The notes under the pieces: generated by a model
Told to the model about the DNA's origin: nothing
The model's database searches: none
The model's input: the letters and a program-made list of their open reading frames with translations, nothing else
Made by a program: the position numbers and the translations under genes
Assembly (NCBI GenBank): GCA_958296345.1
Contig: CATQIJ010000006.1
Coordinates: 124,001-188,000, forward strand
DNA from: an uncultured Rhizobiaceae bacterium
GTDB lineage: Bacteria; Pseudomonadota; Alphaproteobacteria; Rhizobiales; Rhizobiaceae
Direction of reading: 5' to 3'
Length of the DNA stretch: 64,000 nucleotides
Part shown: positions 37,410 to 47,239 of the stretch, piece by piece
Position numbering within the stretch: the first letter of the stretch is position 1
Layout: every line of letters begins with the position of its first letter

Positions 37410-38257
37410 ATGAATAACCCTAAAGATTTAATTGATCTAGTTCGTTACCCAATCAATGCCTCTAATCATCCTGACTATGAGCGTCTTATAGCTTCGATAC
37501 GCGGCGATTTGGAACAGGATGGCTGTGCTGTATTAAAGCAATTTGTGAAACCTGAAGCAGTCTCTTATCTGCTTGATGACGCACATAGCGCTGCTCCTTT
37601 TGCACATAGTTCTAAAAACAGAACGAATGCTTACTTCGGGCAAGATGATGACAGTTTACCTGATACGCATCCCATGAGACGGTTCTTTGATCGTTCAAAC
37701 TCATTTATTCCAGCAGATAATTTTTTTCCTGAAACATCACTTCGTTCACTATATGAGTAGCCATCATTCTTTGAGTTTATCCGTGAAGCTTTAAGTGAAC
37801 AGGAAGATACGTTTTATCGACATGAGGACCCGTTTGCAGATGTGATTGTTAATATGGCGGATGAGGGGAATGGCTTCCCATGGCATTTTGATACCAATAA
37901 TTATACGGTAACCCTTGCCATTCAAAATGCAGATGAAGGTGGTGATTTTGAATATGCCGCTAATATTCGCAAAGGCAGTGAGAATTTTGATGAAGTTCAA
38001 AAGGTGCTCGATGGTACAAGTGATAAAATATCATCTTTAAAACTTGAACCTGGCGATTTGCAAATATTTAAAGGCCGTTATTTTTGCACCGTGTTGCTCC
38101 CTTAAAAGGGGATACACCACGTTATGTTGCTATCTTCTCTTATTTGGAAGAGTCTGGAATGGTTGGTTCCCCAGAACGCACAAAGCAACTTTATGGAAGA
38201 GTTTTACCTATACACTTAGAGCGCGCAGGATTGCGCGCTGATGAATATTTGGATTAA
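37410..38257 (+). pseudogene. 2OG-Fe(II) dioxygenase-like gene with nonsense and frameshift
   Basis: The first part (37410-37757) runs into TAG at 37758-37760 after SLRSLYE; the same frame then continues PSFFEFIREALSEQEDTF. Trp (TGG) at this point would suit the sequence. The iron-site start PWHFDTNNYTVTLAIQ keeps HxD, so the ancestor fits a hydroxylase rather than an HxG halogenase of the BesD/HalD type. Near 38081-38085 one T is missing; the next frame reads LHRVAPLKGDTPRYVAIFSY to a TAA at 38255-38257. The joined protein would be about 282 residues. Two independent lesions suggest real inactivation. Confidence 0.85.
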
Positions 38258-38269
38258 AATACGAGTGAT

Positions 38270-38704
38270 CTATTTAACAGTAAGACAAGCGCAGTTTGCT
38301 GCTTGAGAGACCTTTCCAGAGACGGTTCCTAGAAGCATTCCTTTAATGCTACCTAATCCACGACGGCCTGTTACGATTAAATCTGCGTCTATTGTTTTTG
38401 CTTGCTCAAGGATTTCATGAGCAGGGTCTGCATTGCCAATTTTTGTGCTTTCAGGCGCATGTCCTTGCTTGGTTGCCAGTTCAATTGCATTGTCCATTAC
38501 ATGTTTTCCAGCAGCATTTATTTTCTCCTCGCTTGGTTCAACGCTATAGGCGTCGGCGCCGACGGCTAAAGCGACAGTCTCAACTTCTGGCGAGTGCACT
38601 AGATGAAGTTTCGAGCTATATTTTGGAGCAATGTTACATGCTGTGGCAAGTGCATGAGCGGATTGGTCTGATCCATCAACGGCAACCAGAATAGTTGAAA
38701 ACAT
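38270..38704 (-). CDS. Universal stress protein (UspA family)
   Basis: A 144-residue cytoplasmic protein. ILVAVDGSDQSAHAL at the N-terminus and the ATP-binding signature VTGRRGLGSIKGMLLGTVSGKV (G-2x-G-9x-G-S/T) near the C-terminus are typical of UspA proteins that bind ATP. It stands alone with a purine-rich ribosome site (AGAAAGGAATCACC) before the ATG. Confidence 0.93.
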   Translation of the reverse strand: MFSTILVAVDGSDQSAHALATACNIAPKYSSKLHLVHSPEVETVALAVGADAYSVEPSEEKINAAGKHVMDNAIELATKQGHAPESTKIGNADPAHEILEQAKTIDADLIVTGRRGLGSIKGMLLGTVSGKVSQAANCACLTVK

Positions 38705-38866
38705 GGTGATTCCTTTCTATTTCTAATTTCTTAATATTAGCTCGTCCTTGAATGGTAGCCTTGATATGGATCAACGCAAGTTTGATAAGTGTAAATCACG
38801 TACGGAGCTTGAATTTTGAAGCCAATAGGCTCACAAAGCAGGCAAGACAATTATGAGTACATCGAT

Positions 38867-39559
38867 ATGCCTCACGTTTTTTCTGACTTATTAATTCTGG
38901 ATTATCTTGCACTTGGATTTTTTCTAATTGCATGGTGCGGGTTTGAGTATATTACAGACTATTCGTATTTATCGCGCAAAAGCCTCGGCGGTTTGATGTC
39001 AGAAAAGCGTCGAGAATGGATGCTAGTTATGGCAGAACGCGAACTTCGTATTGTTGATACATCCATTATGGCAGGGCTTTTACAAGGGACAGCTTTCTTT
39101 GCTTCAGCCTCCATTTTAGCAATAGGTGGTTGTTTTGCGTTGCTTGGTTCGACGGATGTTGTTTTACAAGTCTATAGCGATTTGCCGCTTTCTGATGAAT
39201 TAAGTAGAGGGCTTTGGGAGCTTAAAATTCTTGGGTTAGCTGTCTTGTTTGTCTATTGTTTTTTTAAGTTTGGTTGGGCGTTTAGGTTGTTCAATTATAG
39301 CTCAATTTTAATAGGTGCAGTACCATCTGTTGAAAAATCTGCACAAGAAGATCGCACCAGAAAAGCCATAAGAGCTGCTGAAATGAACATGATAGCAGGA
39401 CGCCATTTTACATCTGGCTTACGCGGCATATTTTTAGCACTTGGTTATCTTGGATGGTTTGTCGGTCCAGTAGTCTTCATCTGCACAACTATATTTGTGA
39501 TGGCGGTTTTGATTAGACGCCAGTATTTTTCAAGATCACGTGCGCTTTTGTTGGATTAA
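38867..39559 (+). CDS. DUF599 domain membrane protein
   Basis: A 230-residue inner-membrane protein with about four hydrophobic helices. The arrangement (short N-terminus, DYLALGFFLIAWCGFEY, the charged block SEKRREWMLVMAERELRIVDTSIMAGLLQGTAFFAS seen from residue 44, and Arg-rich C-terminus) fits DUF599, a family of unknown function. A TTG at 38816 in frame has GGAG upstream and would add 17 residues, so the start is uncertain. It is convergent with the barrel-MGS gene, overlapping it by 4 bases. Confidence 0.85.
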   Translation: MPHVFSDLLILDYLALGFFLIAWCGFEYITDYSYLSRKSLGGLMSEKRREWMLVMAERELRIVDTSIMAGLLQGTAFFASASILAIGGCFALLGSTDVVLQVYSDLPLSDELSRGLWELKILGLAVLFVYCFFKFGWAFRLFNYSSILIGAVPSVEKSAQEDRTRKAIRAAEMNMIAGRHFTSGLRGIFLALGYLGWFVGPVVFICTTIFVMAVLIRRQYFSRSRALLLD

Positions 39560-40616
39560 AGACTGGCTGCAATAACTAGGTCAGCTGCTGCTGGACTACA
39601 GGCAATTGGGATGTCGTGTTGAGTGGACAATCTGATGAGTGCCAGTAAGTCAAAATCGATGCTTCCTGAACTTTCTGGGTCTGCAAAGAAAATCACGGCA
39701 TCAAGCTCACCGGTTGCAACGAGTGCGCCTAATTGCTGGTCTCCGCCATGTGATCCGCGTTGTAGATGGTGAATGGATAATTCTGGTTCCGCTTTTCCTA
39801 ATAATGTGCCTGTCCCGCCAGTGCACACAATGCGATGATTTCTTAGTACATCGCGTGTCTGTTTACCCAAGCCAGCAGATGAGATTTCCTATTGTTATGG
39901 GCCACCAAAGCTATACGTCGGGGAGCGGCGGAGTGCTGCCTTGATCGACCCGTCATGGCAAGGATGGATTGGACTTGTGCGACTAGTTCTTCTTTTGAAG
40001 CGGGGAAAACTTCCTTAAAGGCAGCAGTTCCAACGGTAAAGCCAGCAGCTCCTGATTCAGCGACTGCAAGAATTCGCTCTTCTTGGTCAATTGAGCCTGC
40101 CATGATAACTGGCTTATCTGTTGCGCGGCAAACTGCTTTCATGAGTTTGGATACATCGCCGTTGAATCGATAAGCTAGAAGATCGAGGCCGTGAACAGTT
40201 TCAAGATCAGCGAGCCTGCGAGCGCTTTCTGCAATTTCATCGACTGAGCCTGCTAGAACGCTAGGGTGACCAATGATTTCACCGGGGAAGGGATAATACC
40301 TGATAGGGTGATGTCTTAACAGGGGAGCGACGGCATCAGCTCTTGTGCCACCCAACAGGCAATCCACCTCAAGGTCTATTGCTGCTTTGGCTGAGCGTAA
40401 TTCGCTTTCTTCATCAAGGCTGACAACTTCTAAGTAGGCACGGCCACCAGCTGCGCGTATATCGCTTGCTAGAGCTTTTAACTCTTCAAATGGTAGTCCG
40501 ATGTCCTTGAAGCCAATATGACGAGCACCGCCGGCTAATACATCTTCCAAGCGAGCACGGGCATCTGAAATTGTCTGATCATCCTCTGTGAGCATGAAGA
40601 TGAAATCAAATGCCAT
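39556..40616 (-). pseudogene. TIM-barrel-like domain fused to MGS-like domain, frameshifted
   Basis: The N-terminal 220 residues look like a phosphate-binding (beta-alpha)8 barrel (GGARHIGFKDIG, LDLLAYRFNGDVSKLMKAV, then IMAGSID and AGFTVGTAAF); I cannot assign the enzyme. After a short linker comes an MGS-like domain: RIALVAHNNRKSHLLAW, a break at about 39865-39867 (one G lost from the coding-strand run), then CTGGTGTLLGKAEPEL, GSHGGDQQLGAL and FFADPESSGSIDFDLLALIRL. Restored, it gives one protein of about 353 residues. Against E. coli MgsA, Asp71 and Asp91 are kept, but Asp20 is Asn and His98 is Ile, so methylglyoxal synthase activity is doubtful. Confidence 0.8.
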
Positions 40617-40630
40617 ATCGTGTTCCTTAT

Positions 40631-41734
40631 TTAAACATTAAACTTAAACAGCATAACGTCGCCGTCTTGTACCACGTATTCTTTGCCTTCGTCGCGGGCC
40701 TTGCCTGCTTCTTTGGCTGGGACTTCTCCGCCTAGTGTGACGTAATCATTGTATGCAATTGTTTGCGCTCGGATGAAGCCTTTTTCAAAGTCTGTGTGAA
40801 TAACGCCTGCAGCTTGTGGTGCTTTTGAGCCTACGGACACAGTCCATGCACGAGTTTCTTTTGGCCCTGCTGTGAAGTAGGTTAAAAGCTCCAATAGCTC
40901 ATAGCCACCTGCAATTAGACGGTCGAGGCCAGACTCTTCAAGTCCGTTCATTTCCAGATAATCTGGTTGTTCTTCGTTTGGCAATTGTGCGATTTCTTCT
41001 TCGATGGCTGCTGAGATAACAACAGCAACTGCGCCTTCACGGCTAGCGAGTTTGCTTACTGCTTGGCTATGTTCATTGCCTGTTGCGGCATCACCTTCTG
41101 CTACGTTGCAGACGTATAGGATTGGTTTTGAGGTAAGTAGGTTTAAGCCCTTGAGAATTTTAAGCTCGTCAGGTTCGATGCCTTCGAGCATTAAACGTGC
41201 TGGCTTACCATCTGTTAAAAGCGCAATCGCTTGCTCCATCAATGGCAGAATTGCCATGGCTTCTTTATCTTTTGCACCGGCAGCGCTGGTTGTTTTCTTC
41301 AGGCGTTTTTCTAAGCTCTCAAGATCCGCCAGCATAAGCTCCGTGTCGATGGTTGTGGCATCTTCAACGGGGTCAATTTTTCCTTCAACGTGTGTGATAT
41401 CATCGTCTTCAAAACAACGTAGCACGTGAACGATTGCGTCAACTTCGCGGATATTTGCCAAGAACTGATTGCCCAAGCCTTCACCTTGAGAAGCGCCTTT
41501 TACGAGGCCAGCAATATCAACAAATGAAATTCGCGTTGGGATGATTTCCTTTGAGCCTGCAATTTTTGCAATTTCTTTCAGGCGCTTGTCTGGCACGGCA
41601 ACATCGCCTGTATTAGGCTCAATCGTACAGAACGGATAGTTTGCTGCTTGCGCTGCTGCTGTCTTTGTCAGCGCATTGAAGAGAGTTGATTTGCCAACAT
41701 TTGGAAGGCCAACGATACCGCATTTAAATCCCAT
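40631..41734 (-). CDS. ychF: Redox-regulated ATPase YchF
   Basis: A 367-residue Obg-related P-loop protein that prefers ATP to GTP and acts in ribosome and oxidative-stress physiology. GLPNVGKSTLFNALT is the P loop, DIAGLVKGASQGEGLGNQFL the G3 region, and NVAEGD replaces the usual NKxD motif, the mark of YchF. The C-terminal TGS domain (LLTYFTAGPKETRAWT to the end) is complete. Confidence 0.97.
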   Translation of the reverse strand: MGFKCGIVGLPNVGKSTLFNALTKTAAAQAANYPFCTIEPNTGDVAVPDKRLKEIAKIAGSKEIIPTRISFVDIAGLVKGASQGEGLGNQFLANIREVDAIVHVLRCFEDDDITHVEGKIDPVEDATTIDTELMLADLESLEKRLKKTTSAAGAKDKEAMAILPLMEQAIALLTDGKPARLMLEGIEPDELKILKGLNLLTSKPILYVCNVAEGDAATGNEHSQAVSKLASREGAVAVVISAAIEEEIAQLPNEEQPDYLEMNGLEESGLDRLIAGGYELLELLTYFTAGPKETRAWTVSVGSKAPQAAGVIHTDFEKGFIRAQTIAYNDYVTLGGEVPAKEAGKARDEGKEYVVQDGDVMLFKFNV

Positions 41735-41991
41735 TTGAAGGATCCTTTGAAATTGTCAAAATATGTTTCACATGCTTTAGTAGATGCGCGGTGTGAGGGC
41801 AAGTCTTCGTTTGAATTGGCTTGTGAAAGGTGGGAATGCGGACTCGGCAATGATTAGAGATATTTGCTTAACGGCTGTTGCTGACCCAAAGTTCCCATTG
41901 AAAATTCGTTGCTAAATGGCCGCTAATGGGACGAAGTGTGAATTCGCTGCAGGCTGCGTCAACGGCCGCTTTGTTTTCAATCGTCTGGTTA

Positions 41992-42007
41992 CAACAACAT
42001 GTTGTTG
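41992..42007. promoter_or_regulatory. Perfect 16-bp palindrome upstream of the MDR gene
   Basis: CAACAACATGTTGTTG is identical to its reverse complement. It lies about 140 bases before the higher-GC oxidoreductase gene, in a 411-base gap that otherwise holds no gene I can support. It is a plausible operator for a catabolic repressor that is not itself in this window. Confidence 0.55.
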
Positions 42008-42145
42008 GGTGCTTCGATCTAAACCCCATCATAATTTATCGTCGCTTTGTCGTAAAATGACACTCTTTGCAGAAGGGAAACGAATAGGGTGCATGGGCAA
42101 GCAAATAGTGCTTTGATACGCGATTAAAGAAGGACACGATGAGTT

Positions 42146-43243
42146 TTGGAAACCCCTAAAACAATGCATGCGGTTGTGCTAACCGGCCATGGCGGCATCG
42201 ATATGCTGGAATACCTTACAGACGTACCCACCCCGAAGCCTAGACCTGATGAGTTGTTGATCCAGACTGTGGCGGCTGGTGTCAACAATACCGACATCAA
42301 CACCCGTATTGGCTGGTGCTCCAAGGCCGTTCAGGAAGCAACGAATACCGGCGGAACAGGGGGGGTTGCAACTGTCGATGACCACGATGCCAGTTGGTCG
42401 GGTACGCCGCTCACATTTCCTCGCATTCCGGGTGCGGATGTTTGCGGCTATGTCGTGGCCGTTGGCGAAGGTGTCAGCGACAGCCGTATCGGTGAGCGGG
42501 TTTTGGTACGCAATATGCTGCGATCCTACGTCGACTATCGACCATATGAATGCTGGACGATTGGCAGTGAATGCGACGGCGGTTTCGCTCAATTTGTTGT
42601 AGCACCGGCTTGCGAAACCCACCCTGTCGACTGTGATTGGACCGACGCAGAGCTTGCTTCGGTCCCTTGTGCGTATTCCACAGCCGAAAACATGCTGCAC
42701 CGTGCAGACGTTGGTGCGGAGCGGGTCTTGATCTCTGGCGCGTCAGGAGGTGTTGGCTCCGCCGCGGTGCAACTCGCCAAGCGCCGTGGAGCTGAGGTCA
42801 TTGCACTGGCGTCAGCGACGAAGGCAGAAGACGTAAAAGCTTTAGGTGCGGATCAGGTTCTGGACAGGAACGCAGATCTGGTGACTGAACTGGGCGCAGG
42901 GTCGATTGATGTGGTGATAGATCTTGTTGCCGGGGAACAATGGCCCTCTTTTCTTGATGTCTTACGGCGTGGAGGACGGTATGCAACGGCTGGTGCAATT
43001 GCAGGGCCAATCTCTCAGATCGACGTGCGGACGCTCTATCTCAAGGATCTCACCCTCATGGGTTGCACTTTTCAGGAAGATGAAGTGTTTGCCAATCTGA
43101 TCCGCTATATCGAAGCTGGAGAAATCCACCCCGTTGTTGCTAAAACCTACCCGTTGCGTGACATCGCACAGGCGCAAGAGGATTTCCTAACAAAGAGACA
43201 TACTGGGAAATTGGTCCTGATCCCACCGGAGGTATCTTCGTGA
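42146..43243 (+). CDS. Medium-chain dehydrogenase/quinone-oxidoreductase-like protein
   Basis: A protein of about 360 residues of the zinc-type MDR superfamily. FPRIPGADVCGYVVAVGEGV is the family core, GASGGVGSAAVQLAKRRGAEVIALAS (residues about 196-221) the NAD(P)-binding loop. The N-terminal VAAGVNNTDINTRIGW fits the quinone-oxidoreductase-like branch. The start is uncertain: TTG at 42146 or ATG at 42164; an ATG at 42139 with a good ribosome site opens only a six-codon frame in another phase. The stop overlaps the next gene (GTGA). It is within the higher-GC island. Confidence 0.88.
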   Translation: METPKTMHAVVLTGHGGIDMLEYLTDVPTPKPRPDELLIQTVAAGVNNTDINTRIGWCSKAVQEATNTGGTGGVATVDDHDASWSGTPLTFPRIPGADVCGYVVAVGEGVSDSRIGERVLVRNMLRSYVDYRPYECWTIGSECDGGFAQFVVAPACETHPVDCDWTDAELASVPCAYSTAENMLHRADVGAERVLISGASGGVGSAAVQLAKRRGAEVIALASATKAEDVKALGADQVLDRNADLVTELGAGSIDVVIDLVAGEQWPSFLDVLRRGGRYATAGAIAGPISQIDVRTLYLKDLTLMGCTFQEDEVFANLIRYIEAGEIHPVVAKTYPLRDIAQAQEDFLTKRHTGKLVLIPPEVSS

Positions 43244-44341
43244 AAATCGCTCATCTAAGTTTTTACCAGTATGATTTGCCGGTCAAAAATGGCCCCTACA
43301 CGATGTCATATGGTGAGATATTCTCGCTGGACTCCACGCTGGTGAAACTGGTCACGGACACTGGTGTGGTCGGCTGGGGCGAAACATGCCCGCTGGGGCC
43401 GGTCTATACCGAAGCCCGCGCCAAAGGCGCGCGCAGCCCTATCCGAGATGGCTCCGGGTTTGATAGGAACGGATGTCTTGCCGCTCAGCGTGTATCGGCA
43501 GATGGATCATCTACTTCATGGCCATAATTACGCCAAAGCTGCGATCGATATTGCCATGTTCGATGCGTTGGGAAAATCCCTCGGACGTCGCGTTGCGGAT
43601 CTTTTGGGCGGGGCCGTGGTTGACCGCGTTCCTTCGTATTATGCGATTGGGATCGAAACGCCTGACAACGCTGGGCGAATTGCTGCCGAAAAACGCGCAG
43701 AAGGCTATCCGCGTCTGCAATTGAAGGTCGGCGCGCATCCACCAGAAGTCGACATCGAGGTGATCCGCAAGGTCTGGGAGGCCATCAAAGGCAGCGGCAT
43801 GCGTCTTGCCATCGATGCCAACAGAGGCTGGACTACCCGCGATGCCATGTACATTAGTCGTTCATGTGCCGATATTCCGTTCGTTTTGGAGCAACCATGC
43901 AGCACAAATGACGAACTGCGTCAGCTGCGGCCATTGCTTCACCACCCACTTTACATCGATGAGAGTTCTTATGATGTGAACACAGTGATCAGCGCTGCTG
44001 GCTCTGGGTTGGTCGATGGCTTTGGGTTGAAACTTACCAGGCTAGGCGGGTTGCAACCGATGGTCACCGTGCGCGATATTTGCGCGGCACGGAATTTGCC
44101 ACACTCATGTGACGACGCATGGGGTGGCGATATTCTTGCAGCTGCTTGTACCCATTTGGGGGCAACAGTGCGCCCCGACTTGTTGGAAGGTGTTTGGCTG
44201 GCAGCAACCTATGTCGACGGCCACTATTGCGGTGAGAGAGGCTTGGAAGTTGTAGGTGGTTATATTGATTTGCCGAAAGGCCCGGGCCTAGGCATCACCC
44301 CAGACGAAGCCATATTCGGTACTCCTGTTGCCGAGTTTTAG
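43240..44341 (+). pseudogene. Mandelate racemase/muconate-lactonizing enzyme-like gene, frameshifted
   Basis: The gene begins with GTG overlapping the upstream stop. The capping domain ([24 protein letters not shown]) is followed by a break in GCGCGCGC at 43427-43434; restoring one GC pair joins AKGA to [16 protein letters not shown]. The barrel retains QLKVG (Lys of the KxK-type region), DANRGWT (Asp), EQPC (Glu), DESS (Asp), and DDAWGGD. These fit the enolase superfamily, near cis-3-hydroxy-L-proline dehydratase and related racemases. Joined length would be about 367. Activity would require the upstream MDR gene's pathway, which is unknown. Confidence 0.85.
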
Positions 44342-44528
44342 ATCACGCTAGCAATTTGAGTGCAGAGTAGTGCCAATGTACACATTGCAGCCATTAAAAC
44401 AGTCTGCAGCATCGGCTAGTTCGGGCAGCTCAAAGCAGTCATTTACCTATATTTGAGGTTTAGTCACTTCTGGCACACACCTGCCATCGGAGATAATTAC
44501 AGAACTCATAACTTTGGATTCCAAATAG

Positions 44529-44918
44529 TTATGATTCCACCGCCTTCACATAATACCAGTGCCCGCTTTTCTTTTTAAAAAAGTTTTTCTCGCGTTGTTC
44601 GTTTAGTACGCCATTCAACATGGATTTGGCGGTGAAAGTGACGGTGCCTTTTGTATCAGTTGCGATGCCATCTTCTGTGGCTTCTATATCTAGTCCCAAC
44701 CATATGCTGTCTTTGGCGCGAGTCAAATATCCTGCTTCGTCAAAATGTTTTTGATAAGCTGGCCATGTGGTGTCTTTTAAGTAAGAGGTTTTATGTTTTG
44801 CAAATGCAGGGTAGCGTGAGCGCATTAGGGCTTCTGCAGTTGGGGCGGTTTGTTGGCCTGAATGGAATACGCCACAGCAGGTTTCGTAAGACTGGTTTGA
44901 TCCGCATGGACAAGTCAT
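44529..44918 (-). CDS. YchJ family protein (SEC-C motif)
   Basis: A 129-residue cytoplasmic protein. [19 protein letters not shown] at the N-terminus is a SEC-C-type zinc motif, followed by the NTF2-like YchJ domain ([21 protein letters not shown]). The function is unknown. It overlaps the pth stop region by four bases and probably shares its transcript. Confidence 0.9.
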   Translation of the reverse strand: MTCPCGSNQSYETCCGVFHSGQQTAPTAEALMRSRYPAFAKHKTSYLKDTTWPAYQKHFDEAGYLTRAKDSIWLGLDIEATEDGIATDTKGTVTFTAKSMLNGVLNEQREKNFFKKKSGHWYYVKAVES

Positions 44919-45625
44919 TTTCTGTCTTTATCGCCAAACAGCTTTTTTAACATATCGGCCATAGGTCCTGACTTTGGTGCGTCTTTGAGTTTTGGCGTTC
45001 TGGCTTGGTGTACATGCGATTGTGTTTTTGAAGCCTTGGCTTTTGGCGCGTCTTTCTTCTGGCTGAGATCAAGGGTAACTTTGTTCATAAAGCTTGAGTC
45101 TTTGCCCGTTACTAGGAGAGGGGCATTGTTTGCGATTGCTTCTAGCAGTTTATCTAGCCATTGCCGGTCTGCCTTGGCGAAGTCACCTAGCACGTGGCCT
45201 GTTACTTTTTCGCGTGCGCCTGGGTGGCCGATGCCTAATCGCATACGACGATATTCTTTTCCGCAATGGGCGTCGATTGATTTGATGCCGTTATGACCAC
45301 CAGAACCACCGCCAGTTTTTATGCGCAACTTGGCTGCTGGTAAATCTAATTCGTCGTATATGACAACCAGATTGGATAAGTCTTCTTTATAAAAGCGTAG
45401 GATTTCACCTACTGCTTGACCAGATTCGTTCATGAATGTTTGGGGTTTTACGACGAGGGCTTTTTCGCCGTTTAATTTGCCGACGGAAATCTCTGCGTTG
45501 AATTTATTTTTCCAAGGGCCAAACGAATGGCGGCGAACGATTTCGTCCGCCGCCATAAATCCGATGTTGTGGCGATGGGCGGCATATTTGCCGCCTGGAT
45601 TACCTAGTCCTGCGATAATTAGCAT
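44915..45625 (-). CDS. pth: Peptidyl-tRNA hydrolase
   Basis: A 236-residue esterase that releases tRNA from prematurely dropped peptidyl-t[23 protein letters not shown] holds the catalytic His (about 20); [10 protein letters not shown] and [28 protein letters not shown] with Asp and His are also diagnostic. The C-terminal ~45 residues ([18 protein letters not shown]...) form a basic extension typical of Rhizobiales. Just downstream of rplY, a conserved gene order. Confidence 0.96.
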   Translation of the reverse strand: MLIIAGLGNPGGKYAAHRHNIGFMAADEIVRRHSFGPWKNKFNAEISVGKLNGEKALVVKPQTFMNESGQAVGEILRFYKEDLSNLVVIYDELDLPAAKLRIKTGGGSGGHNGIKSIDAHCGKEYRRMRLGIGHPGAREKVTGHVLGDFAKADRQWLDKLLEAIANNAPLLVTGKDSSFMNKVTLDLSQKKDAPKAKASKTQSHVHQARTPKLKDAPKSGPMADMLKKLFGDKDRK

Positions 45626-45658
45626 GACTGGAATTCTCCTTCGCTACTAAAGGGAGGA

Positions 45659-46321
45659 TTACTCCTCACCTCCTTCTTCATCTTTTTTCTCACCGATAAC
45701 TTCAGTTTCAGGAGCTTCTGGTGCGCCTTCTTCATCAGTTTCGTCTTCTTGTGATCCACCAGGAGCTGCAATTGTAGCAACAGTAAAGTCACGATCTGTA
45801 ATCGTTGGCTCTACGCCTTCTGGTATAGTTACTGTTGAGATGTTGACTGAGTCACCCATTCCGAATGGAAGAAGATCAATTTCAAAGCAATCTGGGATAG
45901 CATCTGCAGGACAGTTAACTTCAACTGTGTGACGCACAACGTTAAGCGTGCCGCCTTGTTTAAGGCCTGGGCATTCTTCTTCGTTCAAGAATGTTACAGG
46001 GATTTCAACAGTAACAACTGTGTTCTTTGAAATACGCAAGAAGTCTACATGGTCAATAAAATCACGAACTGGCTCTAGTTGATAATCTTTAGCAAGAACT
46101 TTGTGCTCTACGCCATCAACCTTGATAGTTCCAACAGTAGTCATAAAACCACCGCCGTGAAGTTGCATGGACAATTCCTTGTATGGAAGCGCCACAGAAA
46201 TAGGGTCTTTTTTGTCGCCATAGATGACAACAGGTACCATTGAGTTACGACGAAGTTCGCGGGCGGCCCCCTTGCCAACCCGTTCGCGCAACTGGCCCTC
46301 AAGAACGTAAGTATCGCTCAT
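45659..46321 (-). CDS. rplY: 50S ribosomal protein L25 (CTC type)
   Basis: A 220-residue L25/general-stress CTC protein that binds 5S rRNA. The N-terminal L25 domain ([28 protein letters not shown]) is followed by the TL5 beta domain and an acidic Glu-rich C-terminal tail (about 195-220). The ATG at 46321 follows AAAGG and begins the conserved [10 protein letters not shown]. The longer frame is rejected. Confidence 0.95.
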   Translation of the reverse strand: MSDTYVLEGQLRERVGKGAARELRRNSMVPVVIYGDKKDPISVALPYKELSMQLHGGGFMTTVGTIKVDGVEHKVLAKDYQLEPVRDFIDHVDFLRISKNTVVTVEIPVTFLNEEECPGLKQGGTLNVVRHTVEVNCPADAIPDCFEIDLLPFGMGDSVNISTVTIPEGVEPTITDRDFTVATIAAPGGSQEDETDEEGAPEAPETEVIGEKKDEEGGEE

Positions 46322-46419
46322 AATTTTAGCCTTTCGATTGCTAAACAATCCACTTGGGACTGCGTAAGTTTTTGGCATTCCAGCTGAGCATTTCTGCCCC
46401 CCCGAAAATTGTTATTTTC

Positions 46420-46471
46420 TTATGTCAAAAAACAACAAACCCGCAGTGCCTCCAAGGGTGTCTGTGCGGGT
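46420..46471 (-). terminator. Terminator between DUF2306 and rplY
   Basis: On the minus strand ACCCGCA and TGCGGGT form the base of a hairpin (46439-46471) with a smaller inner pairing; TTTGTTGTTTTTT follows. It most likely ends the DUF2306 transcript. Because it lies about 120 bases before rplY, a role in the rplY leader cannot be excluded. Confidence 0.65.
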
Positions 46472-46509
46472 GGCTGGATTATAGGGGAGAAAGGGTATTA
46501 ATGCAAGCG

Positions 46510-47160
46510 TTATGGAGCGTTGGTTCTCATTTGCCGTGCCCAATAAAATATCAATGGACTTATAACCACAGACGGCCCAATCCAAGCAAAAATTGGAGGG
46601 ATAATAGGGACATTACTGATTAAGGTTACCATCACCGCAGTTGTTGTAGCGATAAGACCTGCGCACATACTAATCAAATGTTTTATGATGCGTTCAGTTC
46701 TGGATAAAGGTGTGTCTTTTAAGTGCCAAATGTCCCGTAATGATATAATGGTAGCTATAATTGAGAAGATCAGGGCGGTTGTGAGGAATGTGCCTGAGAA
46801 TTTAATTTTGTTGATTTTTACGTATCCTAATAACCCCAAACATGCTGCAGCAGCCAAGAAGAAACCATATGCTGCACAGCGGTCTTGTTTGGCGTAAGTT
46901 TTCCAACGGCCACCAACACTGCTCCAGCCTGTGTAGATAAAATAGGTTGTGAAAACCGTAATTCCAAATTGAAAGGCGTTGGGTTTGATAATAGCCATTA
47001 TGTAAGCGGTGATTGTGACAGCGCTCATTCCATAAACATATATTCGACCAAGCTTCTTATGGCGCGGGCTGTCACGTTTAACTATGAGCGCGCTATATCC
47101 CGTGAAAAGCGCCAAGCTTCCACCAAGGATATGTATTAATAGTAAAGAAGAATAGAGCAA
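46510..47160 (-). CDS. DUF2306 family membrane protein
   Basis: A 216-residue integral membrane protein with about six to seven helices. HILGGSLALFTGYSALIVKR and HKKLGRIYVYGMSAV match the DUF2306 beginning. The function is unknown. It is divergent from a TetR-family regulator with a palindromic operator between them, so it is likely the regulator's target. Confidence 0.85.
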   Translation of the reverse strand: MLYSSLLLIHILGGSLALFTGYSALIVKRDSPRHKKLGRIYVYGMSAVTITAYIMAIIKPNAFQFGITVFTTYFIYTGWSSVGGRWKTYAKQDRCAAYGFFLAAAACLGLLGYVKINKIKFSGTFLTTALIFSIIATIISLRDIWHLKDTPLSRTERIIKHLISMCAGLIATTTAVMVTLISNVPIIPPIFAWIGPSVVISPLIFYWARQMRTNAP

Positions 47161-47183
47161 TGGTTGTGACTTTCAAAATAATG

Positions 47184-47196
47184 TTTACAGTGTAAA
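47184..47196. promoter_or_regulatory. TetR-type operator
   Basis: TTTACA-G-TGTAAA, two perfect 6-base half-sites around one base. It lies between the divergent DUF2306 and TetR genes, about 45 bases before the TetR start and 24 bases before the DUF2306 start, so binding could block both promoters. Confidence 0.7.
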
Positions 47197-47239
47197 TATA
47201 GTAATTTAATTGCTATGATATGTTGCATGAAAGAGGTCT

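Larger units (their letters stand above)
42120..44345 (+). other. GC-richer two-gene catabolic island
   Basis: Within these borders GC is about 55-57% in sampled lines, against about 40-45% in flanking genes, and codon choice shifts to C/G-ending codons. It holds an MDR oxidoreductase and an overlapping mandelate-racemase-like gene. I see no integrase, tRNA or direct repeats at the borders. This suggests acquisition from another lineage. Confidence 0.65.

Noticed and set aside
37842..38105. Separate small gene for the second dioxygenase part
   Set aside because: It is the same frame as the first part, separated only by a TAG, and has no own ribosome site.
42139..42160. ATG at 42139 as start of the MDR gene
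   Set aside because: It has a good ribosome site but opens only six codons in another phase; no single-base loss would join it to the gene.
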